From the NCBI GenBank assembly GCA_011525625.1, contig WYAX01000029.1, positions 186,001 through 250,000 on the forward strand: DNA of 64,000 nt, written 5' to 3'. The first letter of the stretch is position 1, and each line of letters starts with the position of its first letter. Of this stretch, positions 35,811 to 44,509 are shown one piece after another. The translations under genes and the position numbers were made by a program. Origin of the DNA: Nitrospira defluvii (GTDB taxonomy: Bacteria; Nitrospirota; Nitrospiria; Nitrospirales; Nitrospiraceae). The notes under the pieces were generated by a model. It saw nothing but the letters and a program-made list of their open reading frames with translations, was not told the origin of the DNA and searched no databases.

Positions 35811-36200
35811 ATGATGCAACCGAATGGGAGACAAGGCGTACGAGTAAGGAAGCGGCCTACGGTTGCGGTGGTGTACGACGACGTGACGAAGGGGTATCGG
35901 TGCGCTGACTGGTTGGCCCTTCACGGCTACCAGGCCACGATGACCTCGACGGTTCATCCGTGGGAACAGAGTCTGAAAGAGCTTCGTCCCGACCTCATTG
36001 TGGTCGGCTTCCCCTCTGCGACCACACCTCTTCAGGCCACGGTCCCGCGCCTCCAAATGACCTGCCCGCAAGTGCCCATCATCGCGATGATGGAACGTTC
36101 GATCGCCCAGGGCGTCGGCTCTGCTCTCGACTCTGCGAAAGCCTTCGGTGCCGACGTGTTCATGTGTGATTCGCTCGGTCCCCCGCCGCCGATTCCGTAG
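35811..36200 (+). CDS. Degenerate receiver-like (pseudo-REC) protein
   Basis: A 129-residue protein with CheY-like alternation: TVAVVYDDVTKGYRCADWLA, LIVVGFP at the phospho-acceptor strand, VPIIAMME, and GADVFMCDS near the end. The Asp that is phosphorylated in true receivers is replaced around LIVVGFP by Gly, and the late Lys is absent. It would act without phosphorylation if it is a signalling protein. It lies between two regulator genes (LuxR-type and sigma54-type). GGAGGG precedes the ATG; an adjacent ATG at 35814 is equally possible. Confidence 0.6.
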   Translation: MMQPNGRQGVRVRKRPTVAVVYDDVTKGYRCADWLALHGYQATMTSTVHPWEQSLKELRPDLIVVGFPSATTPLQATVPRLQMTCPQVPIIAMMERSIAQGVGSALDSAKAFGADVFMCDSLGPPPPIP

Positions 36201-36304
36201 CACGTCGTCCGGTCAATCCAGAGCGATCTCACGGTCTCAAAGGCTGTGAAAAGGGGGCCTCAGGGCCGGCGTCCTCCTTCCCATCTTTTGAAAGGAGCCG
36301 AATC

Positions 36305-37717
36305 GTGGTGAAACCTATTGTATTCATTGTGGAGCAGGATGAGTTGGTGGCCTCTGCCTTGCGCGCGTTGCTTGAGGACGAATTCGACGTGTGCCTGGCC
36401 GGGTGGAATGCGCACACTGTCAACCAGATTCACGAGTGGGCACCGATGGTCATTCTGCTGGATCTTGATTGGTCGTCGAGTCCGACCGGCGAGGAGGGCA
36501 TTGCGGTTCTCCAGCACCTGCGCCAGGCCGGCCATACGGGAAAAATCATCGTGTATACGGCGATCACGGAAAGACGCCTTGCGGTCCGAGCCATTCAGCA
36601 CGGCGCGTGCGAAATCCTGAACAAGCCGCTGGACTTGACCCTGCTGAAGCAGCTCGTTCACCGTGTCGCCAGGATTGCCGATTTGGAACAGGAAGTACGG
36701 GAAGCGACCGTTGGTACCGGGCACGAGGAATTCAGCGGTATGCTCGGGACCAGCTCCAGTATTCATCGCATTTATGAGGCCATTCGAAAAGTCTCGACGA
36801 ACGATGCGCCGATTCTGATCACCGGCGAAAGCGGGACCGGCAAAGAATCGACTGCCCGCGCGATCCATGAGCGGGGGCTTCGCCGGCAGGGCCCGTTCAT
36901 CCCGATTAATTGCGGGGCAATTCCGGAAAGTCTTCTCGAGTCGGAACTATTTGGATACGAGCGGGGCACGTCTACCGGTGCGGCGGGACAGAAAAAAGGC
37001 AAAGTGGAGTATGCCCAGGGCGGGACGCTGTTTCTCGACGAGGTCGGGGAGCTGCCTCACGCACTGCAAGTGAAGTTGCTGCGCTTTCTGCAGGATCATA
37101 CCTTCGAACGGGCCGGCGGCCACCAGCCGATTGAGATGAATGTTCGCATCATTGCGGGGACGAATGTGAACCTCAAGGAAGCGATCGAGAAGGGCACCTT
37201 CCGCGAAGATCTCTATTACCGGCTCGGGGTCGTGCACATCAATCTCCCACCGCTGCGTGAGCGCGGCGAGGACGTCTCACTCATTGCCATGGCGTTTCTG
37301 CGCCAAACGGCCTCACGCTACAACAAACGTGTCTACGGCTTCACCCGAGAGGCGCAGGAGGCCTTGCAAGCCTACGCGTGGCCGGGCAATGTGCGTGAGT
37401 TGTCCAATCGTGTCGGCCGTGCCGTGGTGATGGCGGAGGCGGCACATGTCACGTCGGATGACCTGGACTTGCCGCGTCAGGCGCCGCGTCAGGATGAGGG
37501 ATCGATTTCACTAAAGGTCAATCAACAGCGGATCGAGACGGATCTGATCTTGAAGGCATTTACGTTGTCTCAGGGGAACTTGAGTCGAGCGGCTCACGAG
37601 TTGGGAATCAGCCGCTCGACGCTCTATCGACGCTTGCGCCAATATGGAATGGAACGAAGCCTCGAAGCACGTCGATTTCCCGGTATGTCGCCGCGTGCGT
37701 CGATGACGGAGCATTGA
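36305..37717 (+). CDS. Sigma54-type response regulator with altered GAFTGA loop
   Basis: A 470-residue NtrC-family protein. The N-terminal receiver (about 1-125) has Asp in VILLDLDW and Lys in ILNKPLD. The AAA+ domain has Walker A GESGTGKES and Walker B GGTLFLDEVGEL. A Fis-type HTH (LSRAAHELGISRSTLYRRL) closes the protein. The sigma54-contact loop, normally GAFTGA, reads GTSTGA (36965-36982); loss of the Phe usually impairs sigma54 activation. It may regulate sigma70 promoters like TyrR, or use a modified contact. GTG start at 36305 follows AAAGGAG. Confidence 0.88.
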   Translation: MVKPIVFIVEQDELVASALRALLEDEFDVCLAGWNAHTVNQIHEWAPMVILLDLDWSSSPTGEEGIAVLQHLRQAGHTGKIIVYTAITERRLAVRAIQHGACEILNKPLDLTLLKQLVHRVARIADLEQEVREATVGTGHEEFSGMLGTSSSIHRIYEAIRKVSTNDAPILITGESGTGKESTARAIHERGLRRQGPFIPINCGAIPESLLESELFGYERGTSTGAAGQKKGKVEYAQGGTLFLDEVGELPHALQVKLLRFLQDHTFERAGGHQPIEMNVRIIAGTNVNLKEAIEKGTFREDLYYRLGVVHINLPPLRERGEDVSLIAMAFLRQTASRYNKRVYGFTREAQEALQAYAWPGNVRELSNRVGRAVVMAEAAHVTSDDLDLPRQAPRQDEGSISLKVNQQRIETDLILKAFTLSQGNLSRAAHELGISRSTLYRRLRQYGMERSLEARRFPGMSPRASMTEH

Positions 37718-38016
37718 TCGGCACGTCAGCACTCTTGACCGCAGGTGCTGTCGTACCGGTGGGTCGCCGGATGCACTCCGGGTGCGAGCGCTGAATTGGT
37801 TGACCGTTAGGGCGGTATTTGTTAAGAAAGAGAGTCTTCCAGTCTCTGCTGGCTTGGTCCTGCCGAGGTCTCGTCGGCCCATTGTCTGTCGGCCCGCCCT
37901 GTTTCGTCATTTGCGTGAGCCATCTGTGACACGCACGAGGAAAGCCGCGTTGCCTAATCGCGTCCTGTGAAGGGCGTGGGGCGAGCGAAGAAGACATCCT
38001 TTCGTGGAGTGTATTG
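37718..38016. other. Intergenic region with no recognised feature
   Basis: About 300 bp between the sigma54-type regulator and the DUF882 gene. No convincing frame, hairpin or strong promoter was found. It presumably carries the promoter of the downstream peptidase gene. Confidence 0.35.
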
Positions 38017-38583
38017 ATGCCTGAGCAAGCCCCGGCCCTTTGGACGAGGCGGAGTCTGTTCCGCACTGTGACCGCCTGTGCGGCCCTGACGGTCGCCAAG
38101 CTGGTGTTGCCTTCAGCGGCCTGGGCATCGCGACTCCCTGACGGGCAGGTGCGTTTGTACAATCTGCACACGGATGAGCACCTGTCGATCAGGTACCGGA
38201 ATGAGATCGGCGACTATGATCAAGGTGCGCTCAATGAGCTCAATTATTTTCTACGCTGTCACCATACCAATGAGTCGAGGACCATGGATGTCCAACTCAT
38301 CGAGTTCGTGAATCTCGTACAGAAGCGGATCGGGGGGCGGCGCGATATCCATGTGGTGTCCGGGTATCGTTCCCCCGAGTACAACGAACAACTTATTAAA
38401 ATGGGCACTCGTGCGGCGCGCCACAGCTATCACGTGTCCGGCCAGGCGGTCGATGTGCAAATCCCCGGTGTGCCGTTGCGGACTCTACGAGAGGTCGCAT
38501 TACGACTCGGCTGTGGCGGTGTCGGCTACTATCCGCGCGGCAAGTTCGTGCATCTCGACTCGGGCCCCTTCCGTCACTGGTAA
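38017..38583 (+). CDS. Tat-exported DUF882 / M15 family murein peptidase (MepK/YcbK-like)
   Basis: A 188-residue protein. The N-terminal TRRSLFRTVTACAALTVAKL is a twin-arginine signal followed by LPSAAWA. The mature part has the LAS-type zinc motifs of M15 peptidases: HVVSGYRSPEYNEQL, SYHVSGQAVDVQIPG (His and Asp ligands) and FVHLDSG (His). In E. coli the homologue cuts mDAP-mDAP crosslinks in peptidoglycan. ATG at 38017 has GGAG about 9 nt upstream. It stands alone between two intergenic regions. Confidence 0.87.
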   Translation: MPEQAPALWTRRSLFRTVTACAALTVAKLVLPSAAWASRLPDGQVRLYNLHTDEHLSIRYRNEIGDYDQGALNELNYFLRCHHTNESRTMDVQLIEFVNLVQKRIGGRRDIHVVSGYRSPEYNEQLIKMGTRAARHSYHVSGQAVDVQIPGVPLRTLREVALRLGCGGVGYYPRGKFVHLDSGPFRHW

Positions 38584-38862
38584 GTCCCTCGCGTCTCCTC
38601 TCCGCCACTGTCTGTGCTCAATCAACGATTCTCCGAGCCACTGCTTGTGTCCCCTTTTCGATCGGAGTCGAGCGGTCGACCGCCCTGTGCGGAATCTTCG
38701 ATGTGCATTCGGCCATGTGGAAGGCGAATGGGCCGGGGGCGACGCAGGTATCTGGAGCAGGCCGGGAAGTGCGCACGGACAAACCCGTCACCGAGCGAGA
38801 GGGAGAAGAATCGAGTTGCAGAACGAGAGGGGTGGATGGAGGGGCGTTCGTATCGTGAGTGG

Positions 38863-39255
38863 TTAGCCCACCAGATCAGGATTCATCTTCGTCATCGACT
38901 GAACGGATGTGGCCTTGATTTCATTGTAGACAATGGCACGGCCGGCCTGGCGCAAGCGGCTGAAAATCCCTTCGACCACCACGTAGTCGCCTTCCCGTAC
39001 ATCCGCCTTTCCGAGTCCGACGACTTTTACGGTGCCGGCTGTGTCCTGGAGAAGAAAACCGAATGCTGGTTGGCCATCGCGATTCGTTGCCAGCTGATAG
39101 TTGGTCACGCGCCCGCTGACCGTGACGACCTGATGATCGTAATGGTCGGGATGAGCGATGAGTTCCGTGACCTCGACCAGGACGGCCGCAGAGAGAGGGC
39201 CGACAGACATGGTCATCAGTACAGAGGTAAGCGCCAGCGCTATGAGTCTCCGCAT
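38863..39255 (-). CDS. Exported OB-fold-like small protein
   Basis: A 130-residue protein with signal peptide (MRRLIALALTSVLMTMSVGPLSAA). The mature part, with HPDHYDHQVVTVSGRVTNYQ, GFLLQDTAGTVKVVG and VREGDYVVVEGIFSR, resembles the OB-fold of periplasmic NirD/YgiW- or tRNA_anti-like proteins. It probably binds a ligand or partner in the periplasm; function is unknown. The ATG at 39255 was chosen so that the signal peptide begins properly. An earlier in-frame start at 39300 would only add residues before it. Confidence 0.65.
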   Translation of the reverse strand: MRRLIALALTSVLMTMSVGPLSAAVLVEVTELIAHPDHYDHQVVTVSGRVTNYQLATNRDGQPAFGFLLQDTAGTVKVVGLGKADVREGDYVVVEGIFSRLRQAGRAIVYNEIKATSVQSMTKMNPDLVG

Positions 39256-39428
39256 TCTCACTCGTGCCCCGATCGCTTGTGTAGTATGAGCATGATGCAC
39301 TGTTTCATGAATTATACAAAATTCATCCGAGAGTGAGAAGCCGGACGCAAAATAAATTTTGAGGCGATTCGCGAACCTTCCTTCTGCGTGAGGTGCCGAC
39401 CGGTATGAGCCTTCCTGAAGAAGATCCC

Positions 39429-40598
39429 TTACCGTTGAAGGTCGTTGTGCAACTCGCCGATGAAACTGTTCAACACGTGTTGCTGCATTTGTCCGATTTT
39501 TTCGGCATCTGACTGAATCGTGCCGTCGGTCAGGGCCGGGGCATCCTTGGGGATCGGCGCCGTTCGAGCCAGCAGTTCCTCTTCGAGTGCGTCAGGGCTG
39601 GAATCGATTTCCGAGAGCACAGCCAGCAAACGCTGTAGGCCGAAGACCGACCGAGCATTTTCAGAATGCACGGCATTCGAACTCGCGCCATGCACAAGGG
39701 ACAGCCAGAATTTCGCTTCCAGATCTTCCCCAAGGGTACCCCAGGCAAACGTCCGCAGTTTTTCCACCAACGCTTCTTCAGTTCGCTCAAGCCCGTCATA
39801 GTGCGCAATCGAACGTTCGACCGGTCGTTCGCCCAAGACCGCAAGCGTCTCTTTCCACAGATCGAGCGCTCCCGTTGCCGGGACAGTCTGAGGGGATGCC
39901 TTCTGCAAGTTCGTTTGAATCGCGTGAAGGTACTGATGGAGATGCTTCACCTTCCGGCCGGCCAGACTTCCGGCCGGGATCCCCCAAATATGACCGATCT
40001 CATGATCTTGCAGGGGAGCGGCATTGATGGATTTCCATTCTCGTTCTGAGACTTCGAGGCGTTTCTTGTACTTCTCCATCAAGCGGAGTTGGGCCTGAAT
40101 TTCAAGACCGAGTCTGGCTTCCTGATAAGCCTCGGCCGAGATATCATCCTCATCCCACCTGCGGTTCAGCGATCGGATCGCCGGCTTGGGGACTGCGGCG
40201 CGTGCGCCTTGCTTGATCGCATCCACGGCTGCAGGATCCAGCTTGTAGCGGGTGCGCAGGAGATCTGCGGCCGCGCGCACTTGTCCTTCAGCCAGGGCGA
40301 TCATTCCCTTCATGGCTTCCATTTGCAGCCAAAGACGCTCCCGTCGGAGCCTGACCCGGCGGCGATATTCATCTCTCCGGTTGGTGACGTCCCGCAACGC
40401 GTCCTGTTTGACCATCTGGTGGATCGGTTTGGACCCCGCCACGCAGCGAGGGTCTGGTCGGTCGGCTGCGATATGGCTGATCTCCTCAGGCGTGATGTCA
40501 AAGTGCTGCAAGAGCAGGAGTTTGAGCATGATCCGGCCCTGGATCGGTGCTTGTTCGATGGTGGAGGCGATAAGTTCAGGGGTCAGTAAGGCGGACAT
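39429..40598 (-). CDS. Conserved hypothetical protein, helical
   Basis: A 389-residue, mostly alpha-helical soluble protein with no family I recognise. It has charged coiled-coil-like stretches (VTNRRDEYRRRVRLRRERL, LRLMEKYKKRLEVSEREW) and a C-terminus rich in Glu. No signal peptide or membrane segment. ATG at 40598 has GAGAGG 7 nt upstream. It is followed upstream in the same direction by the 70-residue gene at 40631, with 32 bp between them, so the two are probably one operon. Confidence 0.6.
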   Translation of the reverse strand: MSALLTPELIASTIEQAPIQGRIMLKLLLLQHFDITPEEISHIAADRPDPRCVAGSKPIHQMVKQDALRDVTNRRDEYRRRVRLRRERLWLQMEAMKGMIALAEGQVRAAADLLRTRYKLDPAAVDAIKQGARAAVPKPAIRSLNRRWDEDDISAEAYQEARLGLEIQAQLRLMEKYKKRLEVSEREWKSINAAPLQDHEIGHIWGIPAGSLAGRKVKHLHQYLHAIQTNLQKASPQTVPATGALDLWKETLAVLGERPVERSIAHYDGLERTEEALVEKLRTFAWGTLGEDLEAKFWLSLVHGASSNAVHSENARSVFGLQRLLAVLSEIDSSPDALEEELLARTAPIPKDAPALTDGTIQSDAEKIGQMQQHVLNSFIGELHNDLQR

Positions 40599-40630
40599 GA
40601 TAGGCCTCTCGTGCGAGGTAAAAGGTTCGC

Positions 40631-40843
40631 TCAGGCCGTGCCCTGATGACTGTTTTCAAGGTAGACCGCGACGTATTCGCGAATTTCTTGGATGCTGCCG
40701 CTGGCAAACAGTTCGCGGGGAATTTCGACCCGCACCAGCTTGGCCGGATCGACGCCACGGTCGATCGCATATTCATCGTCGATGTACAAGGTCACAGAAC
40801 CGTCGGGGTGGCGAATCGCATAGACCGCATTGTTTTCGGCCAT
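40631..40843 (-). CDS. Small hypothetical protein
   Basis: A 70-residue soluble protein (MAENNAVYAIRHPDGSVTLYID...). The N-terminal half suggests a small beta-sheet and the C-terminal half a helix (IQEIREYVAVYLENS). GGAG lies 9 nt before the ATG. It immediately precedes the 389-residue hypothetical gene and probably shares its transcript. No family recognised. Confidence 0.6.
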   Translation of the reverse strand: MAENNAVYAIRHPDGSVTLYIDDEYAIDRGVDPAKLVRVEIPRELFASGSIQEIREYVAVYLENSHQGTA

Positions 40844-40944
40844 AGGAGCTGCTCCGTCTGAGGATGTGGAACGGTGTCGCTCCTACTGGTAACACAGGCT
40901 CCGGCTGAGTGTCAAAACGTCACCGGCCGTTCTTCACACTGTCT

Positions 40945-41607
40945 TCAGCGCCGGAACATGTGTCGCCGCCAGAGGATGTAGCTGGTGAAGGCAAGGAGGG
41001 CGATCAGCAGGGTGTTTCGGATTCGACCCGGACCGAAACAGGTCAAGTTGACGACTGCGTTCGTGGTGCCGTATGCGGCATACACCAAGTACACGAGGAG
41101 TGACCATTTTTTGAGGCGAAGGAACCCGTATCCGACCCAGGTGTGGAGAACGGGAGAGAGGGCTTTAGTCACGAAGCCGGCGGCTCCGTCCAGTTTCGTG
41201 CAGAAAAATGGCAGCAGGTATTCAGGATTCTTGGCGATGATAATCGCATCGTTAGCGGCGCTGACCAGGAAGAGGAGACCGAGAAATCTAATGTCATGTC
41301 CCTCGGCCCATGCCTTGCGGCCGGTTCTCGCGACATCGGAGCCTGAACCTGCCGGTCCGAGTGCGGCGTCGTAACTCTGAAGTGCCCACCAGGGAAGCGC
41401 CAGCAGCATGAAGAAGAAGACTTCGGCGGCTCGACCGGAGAGGCGTCCCAACGCGTAACTCAAAACAATCAGTAAGATAGTCATGAAGCCATAGAAGACG
41501 GCGGCTCGACGCCGCCCGCGAAGCAGCTGGCCGAGTCCGGGGAGAAGCGCTGAGTAGAGGGCCGCACGGTGGTCCGAGGTCGAATGGGTCGGAGCGTTCA
41601 CGGGCAT
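40945..41607 (-). CDS. Polytopic membrane protein, PGLGQ-type
   Basis: A 220-residue membrane protein with about five hydrophobic segments (for example AVFYGFMTILLIVLSYALG, VFFFMLLALPWWALQSYDAA, NTLLIALLAFTSYILW). The N-terminal SALLPGLGQLLRGRRRAAVF matches a motif seen in TM2-like and DUF5683-type small membrane proteins. ATG 41607 is used because the upstream start at 41655 lies inside a hairpin; no strong ribosome site is seen, so the exact start is uncertain. Function is unknown. Confidence 0.65.
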   Translation of the reverse strand: MPVNAPTHSTSDHRAALYSALLPGLGQLLRGRRRAAVFYGFMTILLIVLSYALGRLSGRAAEVFFFMLLALPWWALQSYDAALGPAGSGSDVARTGRKAWAEGHDIRFLGLLFLVSAANDAIIIAKNPEYLLPFFCTKLDGAAGFVTKALSPVLHTWVGYGFLRLKKWSLLVYLVYAAYGTTNAVVNLTCFGPGRIRNTLLIALLAFTSYILWRRHMFRR

Positions 41608-41652
41608 GGATGTGGCGGTGCGAGCTACGATCACGTGTTGGAGCAGAACGCA

Positions 41653-41684
41653 CACGGCCCTCGATCAGCAGATCGAAGGCCGTG
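41653..41684 (-). terminator. Stem-loop after the coproheme decarboxylase gene
   Basis: CACGGCC-C-TCGAT, a 6-nt loop CAGCAG, then ATCGA-A-GGCCGTG: a 13-bp stem with one mismatch, 26 bp after the chdC stop. No strong T-run follows, so it may be a weak or Rho-assisted terminator. Confidence 0.5.
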
Positions 41685-41709
41685 AGAACCGTTCAAACGC
41701 GAGGGGCTG

Positions 41710-42417
41710 TTAGCCACCCAGCGTATCGAGAGTTTCTTTGAGACTTTTGCGGATGCAGGTGAAGATCGGGGTGTCCCGCAAAGTATAGCGGCTGCCTTCG
41801 GTTTCCCGAAGCGCCATGACGAGGTCGAGGAAGTCTTCCGGCTTGTCGCTTTCGAAGGCTACAACCCATTCTTGATCGTCGAGTCCGAAAGAGTAGGTCG
41901 TATTCAGTTTGACCGACGGGAAGCGATGGCCGACTTCAATGTGCTCGTCCATCATGCCCTGACGCGCGGCCTTGGTGAGCAGGAACCACTCGCGAGTTTT
42001 CACAAATGGATACACGAAGATGTACTTCGCCTTGCCGGGGACCACGGTCAGCCGTTTGCTTTCCTGGTTCTCGTGGGTGTGATTGTCGACGTAAATGGAG
42101 CGTTTGGTGATCGCGAGGTACGAGTAGGGGTTGAGCAGATACTTGCCCAATCCGGACGCCAGGATCTTGGTGCTCATTTCCTGGAACAGCTCAAGTTCGT
42201 AGCTGATGCGCCAGAGCATCAGGTCGCAGTCGCCGCGAATACCGACGGTCGTATACGCAATGACGAGCACTTTGCCCTGGTATTCTTCCACGGCACGGAG
42301 AAACTCCTGCTTGCCACGTGTGCGCTCATCTTCGGGAAGGCGACGCCACGCCGGATCAACCTTGTAGAATGTGAAATTGACGTACTGGCGGCGGGCCGCT
42401 TGTTCGGGGCTGGACAT
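41710..42417 (-). CDS. chdC: Chlorite-dismutase-family protein, probable coproheme decarboxylase
   Basis: A 235-residue protein of the Cld/HemQ fold. In coproheme decarboxylases a Tyr and a Lys four residues later react with the propionates; here Tyr136 and Lys140 (VYPFVKTREWF) match. The proximal haem His is His159 in MMDEH. The distal Arg required by chlorite dismutases is Leu171 (SVKLNTTYSFGLDD), so chlorite dismutation is unlikely. The enzyme would make haem b from coproheme III in the last step of haem synthesis. GGAGG is 8 nt before the ATG. It is transcribed alone, with a hairpin after it and a palindrome in front. Confidence 0.8.
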   Translation of the reverse strand: MSSPEQAARRQYVNFTFYKVDPAWRRLPEDERTRGKQEFLRAVEEYQGKVLVIAYTTVGIRGDCDLMLWRISYELELFQEMSTKILASGLGKYLLNPYSYLAITKRSIYVDNHTHENQESKRLTVVPGKAKYIFVYPFVKTREWFLLTKAARQGMMDEHIEVGHRFPSVKLNTTYSFGLDDQEWVVAFESDKPEDFLDLVMALRETEGSRYTLRDTPIFTCIRKSLKETLDTLGG

Positions 42418-42457
42418 GAGGAACCCTCCAGGCAACTTCTTGATAATGTAAAAGAAT

Positions 42458-42497
42458 AAGAGCTAGCTCTTTAGCATTTCGTCTCCTGGGCTGTCAA
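42458..42497 (-). promoter_or_regulatory. Candidate promoter with palindromic operator before chdC
   Basis: The perfect 14-bp palindrome AAGAGCTAGCTCTT is at 42458-42471. On the minus strand TTGACA (42497-42492) is followed after 18 nt by TAAAGA (42473-42468), preceded by an extended TG. The palindrome overlaps the -10 region, the classical place for a repressor. It might sense haem, iron or redox state (inference). Confidence 0.45.
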
Positions 42498-42562
42498 CAC
42501 AGTCCACGGTGGTGAGGCAGCGAATTGACAGGCCTTCACCGATCTGGTACTGCCTGCACACG

Positions 42563-43177
42563 ATGAGCCGCATGCGGAGATGGGGGGCCGAGTTCCCGTG
42601 TCTACGGGGCTTGCTGATCGCGGCAGGTCTGAGCGCTCCTGCGCTGTCGCATGGGATCGAGGTCCAGCCGACTCCCGAACAGATTCATGCCGCAGTGGAG
42701 CGTGGACAAGCGGCTGCGGCTCAAGGCATTTCTCCCGATCAACTCCACACCTGGTTCGGTTCCGAAAAAGATCTGGCTCCCCGCGGGTTCATCATGACCA
42801 AGCTCGGGAGCCTGTTGGTGATGGCCAACCATTTGTCCTTGCGAGCGTTGTCGCCGACCGAACAGGACATCGCCCAGGTCATGGCCAATGAGAACCTGCT
42901 CATCAATGTAGTGCTCTACGGGGACCGACTCAATTTCGCGGCCGACAGTTACGTGGTCCTGGAGCAGGCCGGCCGGACCGTCAAGCCTGCCACGGTGCGA
43001 TTTGATGCGCGAGGCGATCGCACAGCCGTGTGGCCGCAACAGCCGGCCTATCGGGCGAAGGTGATTGCGCAATTCCCCTATGCAGAGCTGGACCCGCGTG
43101 CGAAGACGACCCTCACCGTGTTTCCATCCGGCGGCGGGCAAGTCAGCTTCGACCTTGATTTCGCCCGTATCGAATAG
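42563..43177 (+). CDS. Secreted hypothetical protein
   Basis: A 204-residue protein with a probable signal peptide (CLRGLLIAAGLSAPALS). The mature part contains TPEQIHAAVERGQAAAAQGISPD and LYGDRLNFAADSYVVLEQ; no family recognised. No clear ribosome site precedes the chosen ATG; an in-frame ATG 9 nt later (42572) is equally possible. It diverges from chdC and precedes cinA by about 48 bp. Confidence 0.6.
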   Translation: MSRMRRWGAEFPCLRGLLIAAGLSAPALSHGIEVQPTPEQIHAAVERGQAAAAQGISPDQLHTWFGSEKDLAPRGFIMTKLGSLLVMANHLSLRALSPTEQDIAQVMANENLLINVVLYGDRLNFAADSYVVLEQAGRTVKPATVRFDARGDRTAVWPQQPAYRAKVIAQFPYAELDPRAKTTLTVFPSGGGQVSFDLDFARIE

Positions 43178-43225
43178 TGTGAACATCCCGTCAATGCCCG
43201 TGTCCAGTATAAAGGTTGATGCCGT

Positions 43226-44509
43226 ATGAACAAGTCGAACGCCTGGACGGCCGAAACCGTCGCCATTGGGTCTGAACTCCTCCTCGGTGGGCGTCTGGAT
43301 ACGAATTCCCTCTTCATCGCCGGCTGCCTGGCGGCCAGCGGAATCGAACTTCGGTACAAAACGACGGTGGGCGATGATCTCTCGGACATGGTGACGGTGC
43401 TCAAGGCGGCGGCCCGGCGTGTGCGGGTGGTGATCATCACGGGAGGATTGGGCCCAACCGTCGACGACCTCACGCGCGAGGCGGTTGCGCAGGCCACCGG
43501 GCATCGCTTGGTCCGGCGAAAGACCGCGCTGGACGAAATGACGGCCCGATTGGCTCAGTGGGGCAGAACCCCCACGACGTCGCAGTTTCGACAGGCGAGG
43601 ATTCCGTCGGGTGCGGACATCCTGTCCAATCCGGTCGGCACCGCGCCGGGATTCGCCCTGGTGTGGAACGGAACGTTTGTTGCCGCGCTTCCCGGAGTCC
43701 CGCGTGAGATGGAGCCGATGCTGCGCGAAGGGGTGTTGCCACGTCTACAAGCCTGGATGCCTACGCAGAAGGTGCGGCCGGCGACACCGATGATTCGGCG
43801 GGTGCTGCATACGTCGGGCGTGCCGGAATCGGTTGTGGATCAGAAGCTGGCGGGGTTGGTGCCGCAACACAGTTCGGTCCAACTGGGCATCTATGCGTCT
43901 CCTATGGAAGTGATGGTGTCCTTGACCGGACCGGCCGATGCACCGGGCACCGTGGCTCTGGAGCGATTGTGCGAAGAAGCCAACGCGAAGCTCGGCGATA
44001 TTGTGTACGGTCAAGAAGCGGACACGATGGAATCGGTGGTCGGCCGCCTGTTGACCGACCAACGGATGACGCTGGCAGTGGCTGAGTCCTGCACGGGGGG
44101 ACTGATCGGCCATCGGTTGACGCAAGTGCCCGGCTCTTCCTCCTATGTGGACCGGATCGTGGTCTGTTACAGCAACCGGGCGAAGATCGAGTTGGTGGGG
44201 GTGCCTGAGGATCTGATCGATCGGCATGGAGCCGTGAGTGCGGAGGTGGCGGCAGCCATGGCACGAGGCATCCGTGAGCGCAGCGGCGTGTCCGTCGGGT
44301 TGAGCGTGACCGGCATTGCGGGGCCGGGAGGGGCGACAGAGACAAAACCGGTGGGGTTGGTCTATGTGGGGCTCGACGGTGGCCCGGGCAAGGCGATGAC
44401 GAAGGAGTTTCGCTTCCATGGCGCAGACCGTTCCGTCATCAAGCAGCGCGCGTCGCAGGCCGCACTGGATCTGTTGCGTCGTTGGCTGATTCAACACAGG
44501 CTCGCATGA
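43226..44509 (+). CDS. cinA: CinA, nicotinamide mononucleotide deamidase / ADP-ribose pyrophosphatase-like
   Basis: A 427-residue two-domain protein. The N-terminal MoeA/MoaB-like domain (AETVAIGSELLLGGRLDTNS, ITGGLGPTVDDLTREA, PGVPREMEPML) resembles CinA COG1058. The C-terminal deamidase domain has AVAESCTGGLIGHRLT and VSVTGIAGPGG-like LSVTGIAGPGG. It recycles NMN in NAD metabolism. Its stop overlaps the thpR start (ATGA), and recA lies further downstream on the same strand. Confidence 0.93.
   Translation: MNKSNAWTAETVAIGSELLLGGRLDTNSLFIAGCLAASGIELRYKTTVGDDLSDMVTVLKAAARRVRVVIITGGLGPTVDDLTREAVAQATGHRLVRRKTALDEMTARLAQWGRTPTTSQFRQARIPSGADILSNPVGTAPGFALVWNGTFVAALPGVPREMEPMLREGVLPRLQAWMPTQKVRPATPMIRRVLHTSGVPESVVDQKLAGLVPQHSSVQLGIYASPMEVMVSLTGPADAPGTVALERLCEEANAKLGDIVYGQEADTMESVVGRLLTDQRMTLAVAESCTGGLIGHRLTQVPGSSSYVDRIVVCYSNRAKIELVGVPEDLIDRHGAVSAEVAAAMARGIRERSGVSVGLSVTGIAGPGGATETKPVGLVYVGLDGGPGKAMTKEFRFHGADRSVIKQRASQAALDLLRRWLIQHRLA

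Noticed and set aside
35415-36203. 262-codon minus-strand reading frame
   Set aside because: It shadows the plus-strand receiver-like gene, is extremely Arg/His/Ser-rich and resembles no family.
38614-39336. 240-codon plus-strand frame
   Set aside because: It runs antisense to the exported OB-fold gene, which has a clear signal peptide, and its own composition is not protein-like.
41710-42417. Genuine chlorite dismutase, as known from Nitrospira
   Set aside because: The distal Arg needed for chlorite chemistry is Leu171, there is no signal peptide, and the Tyr/Lys pair of coproheme decarboxylases is present.
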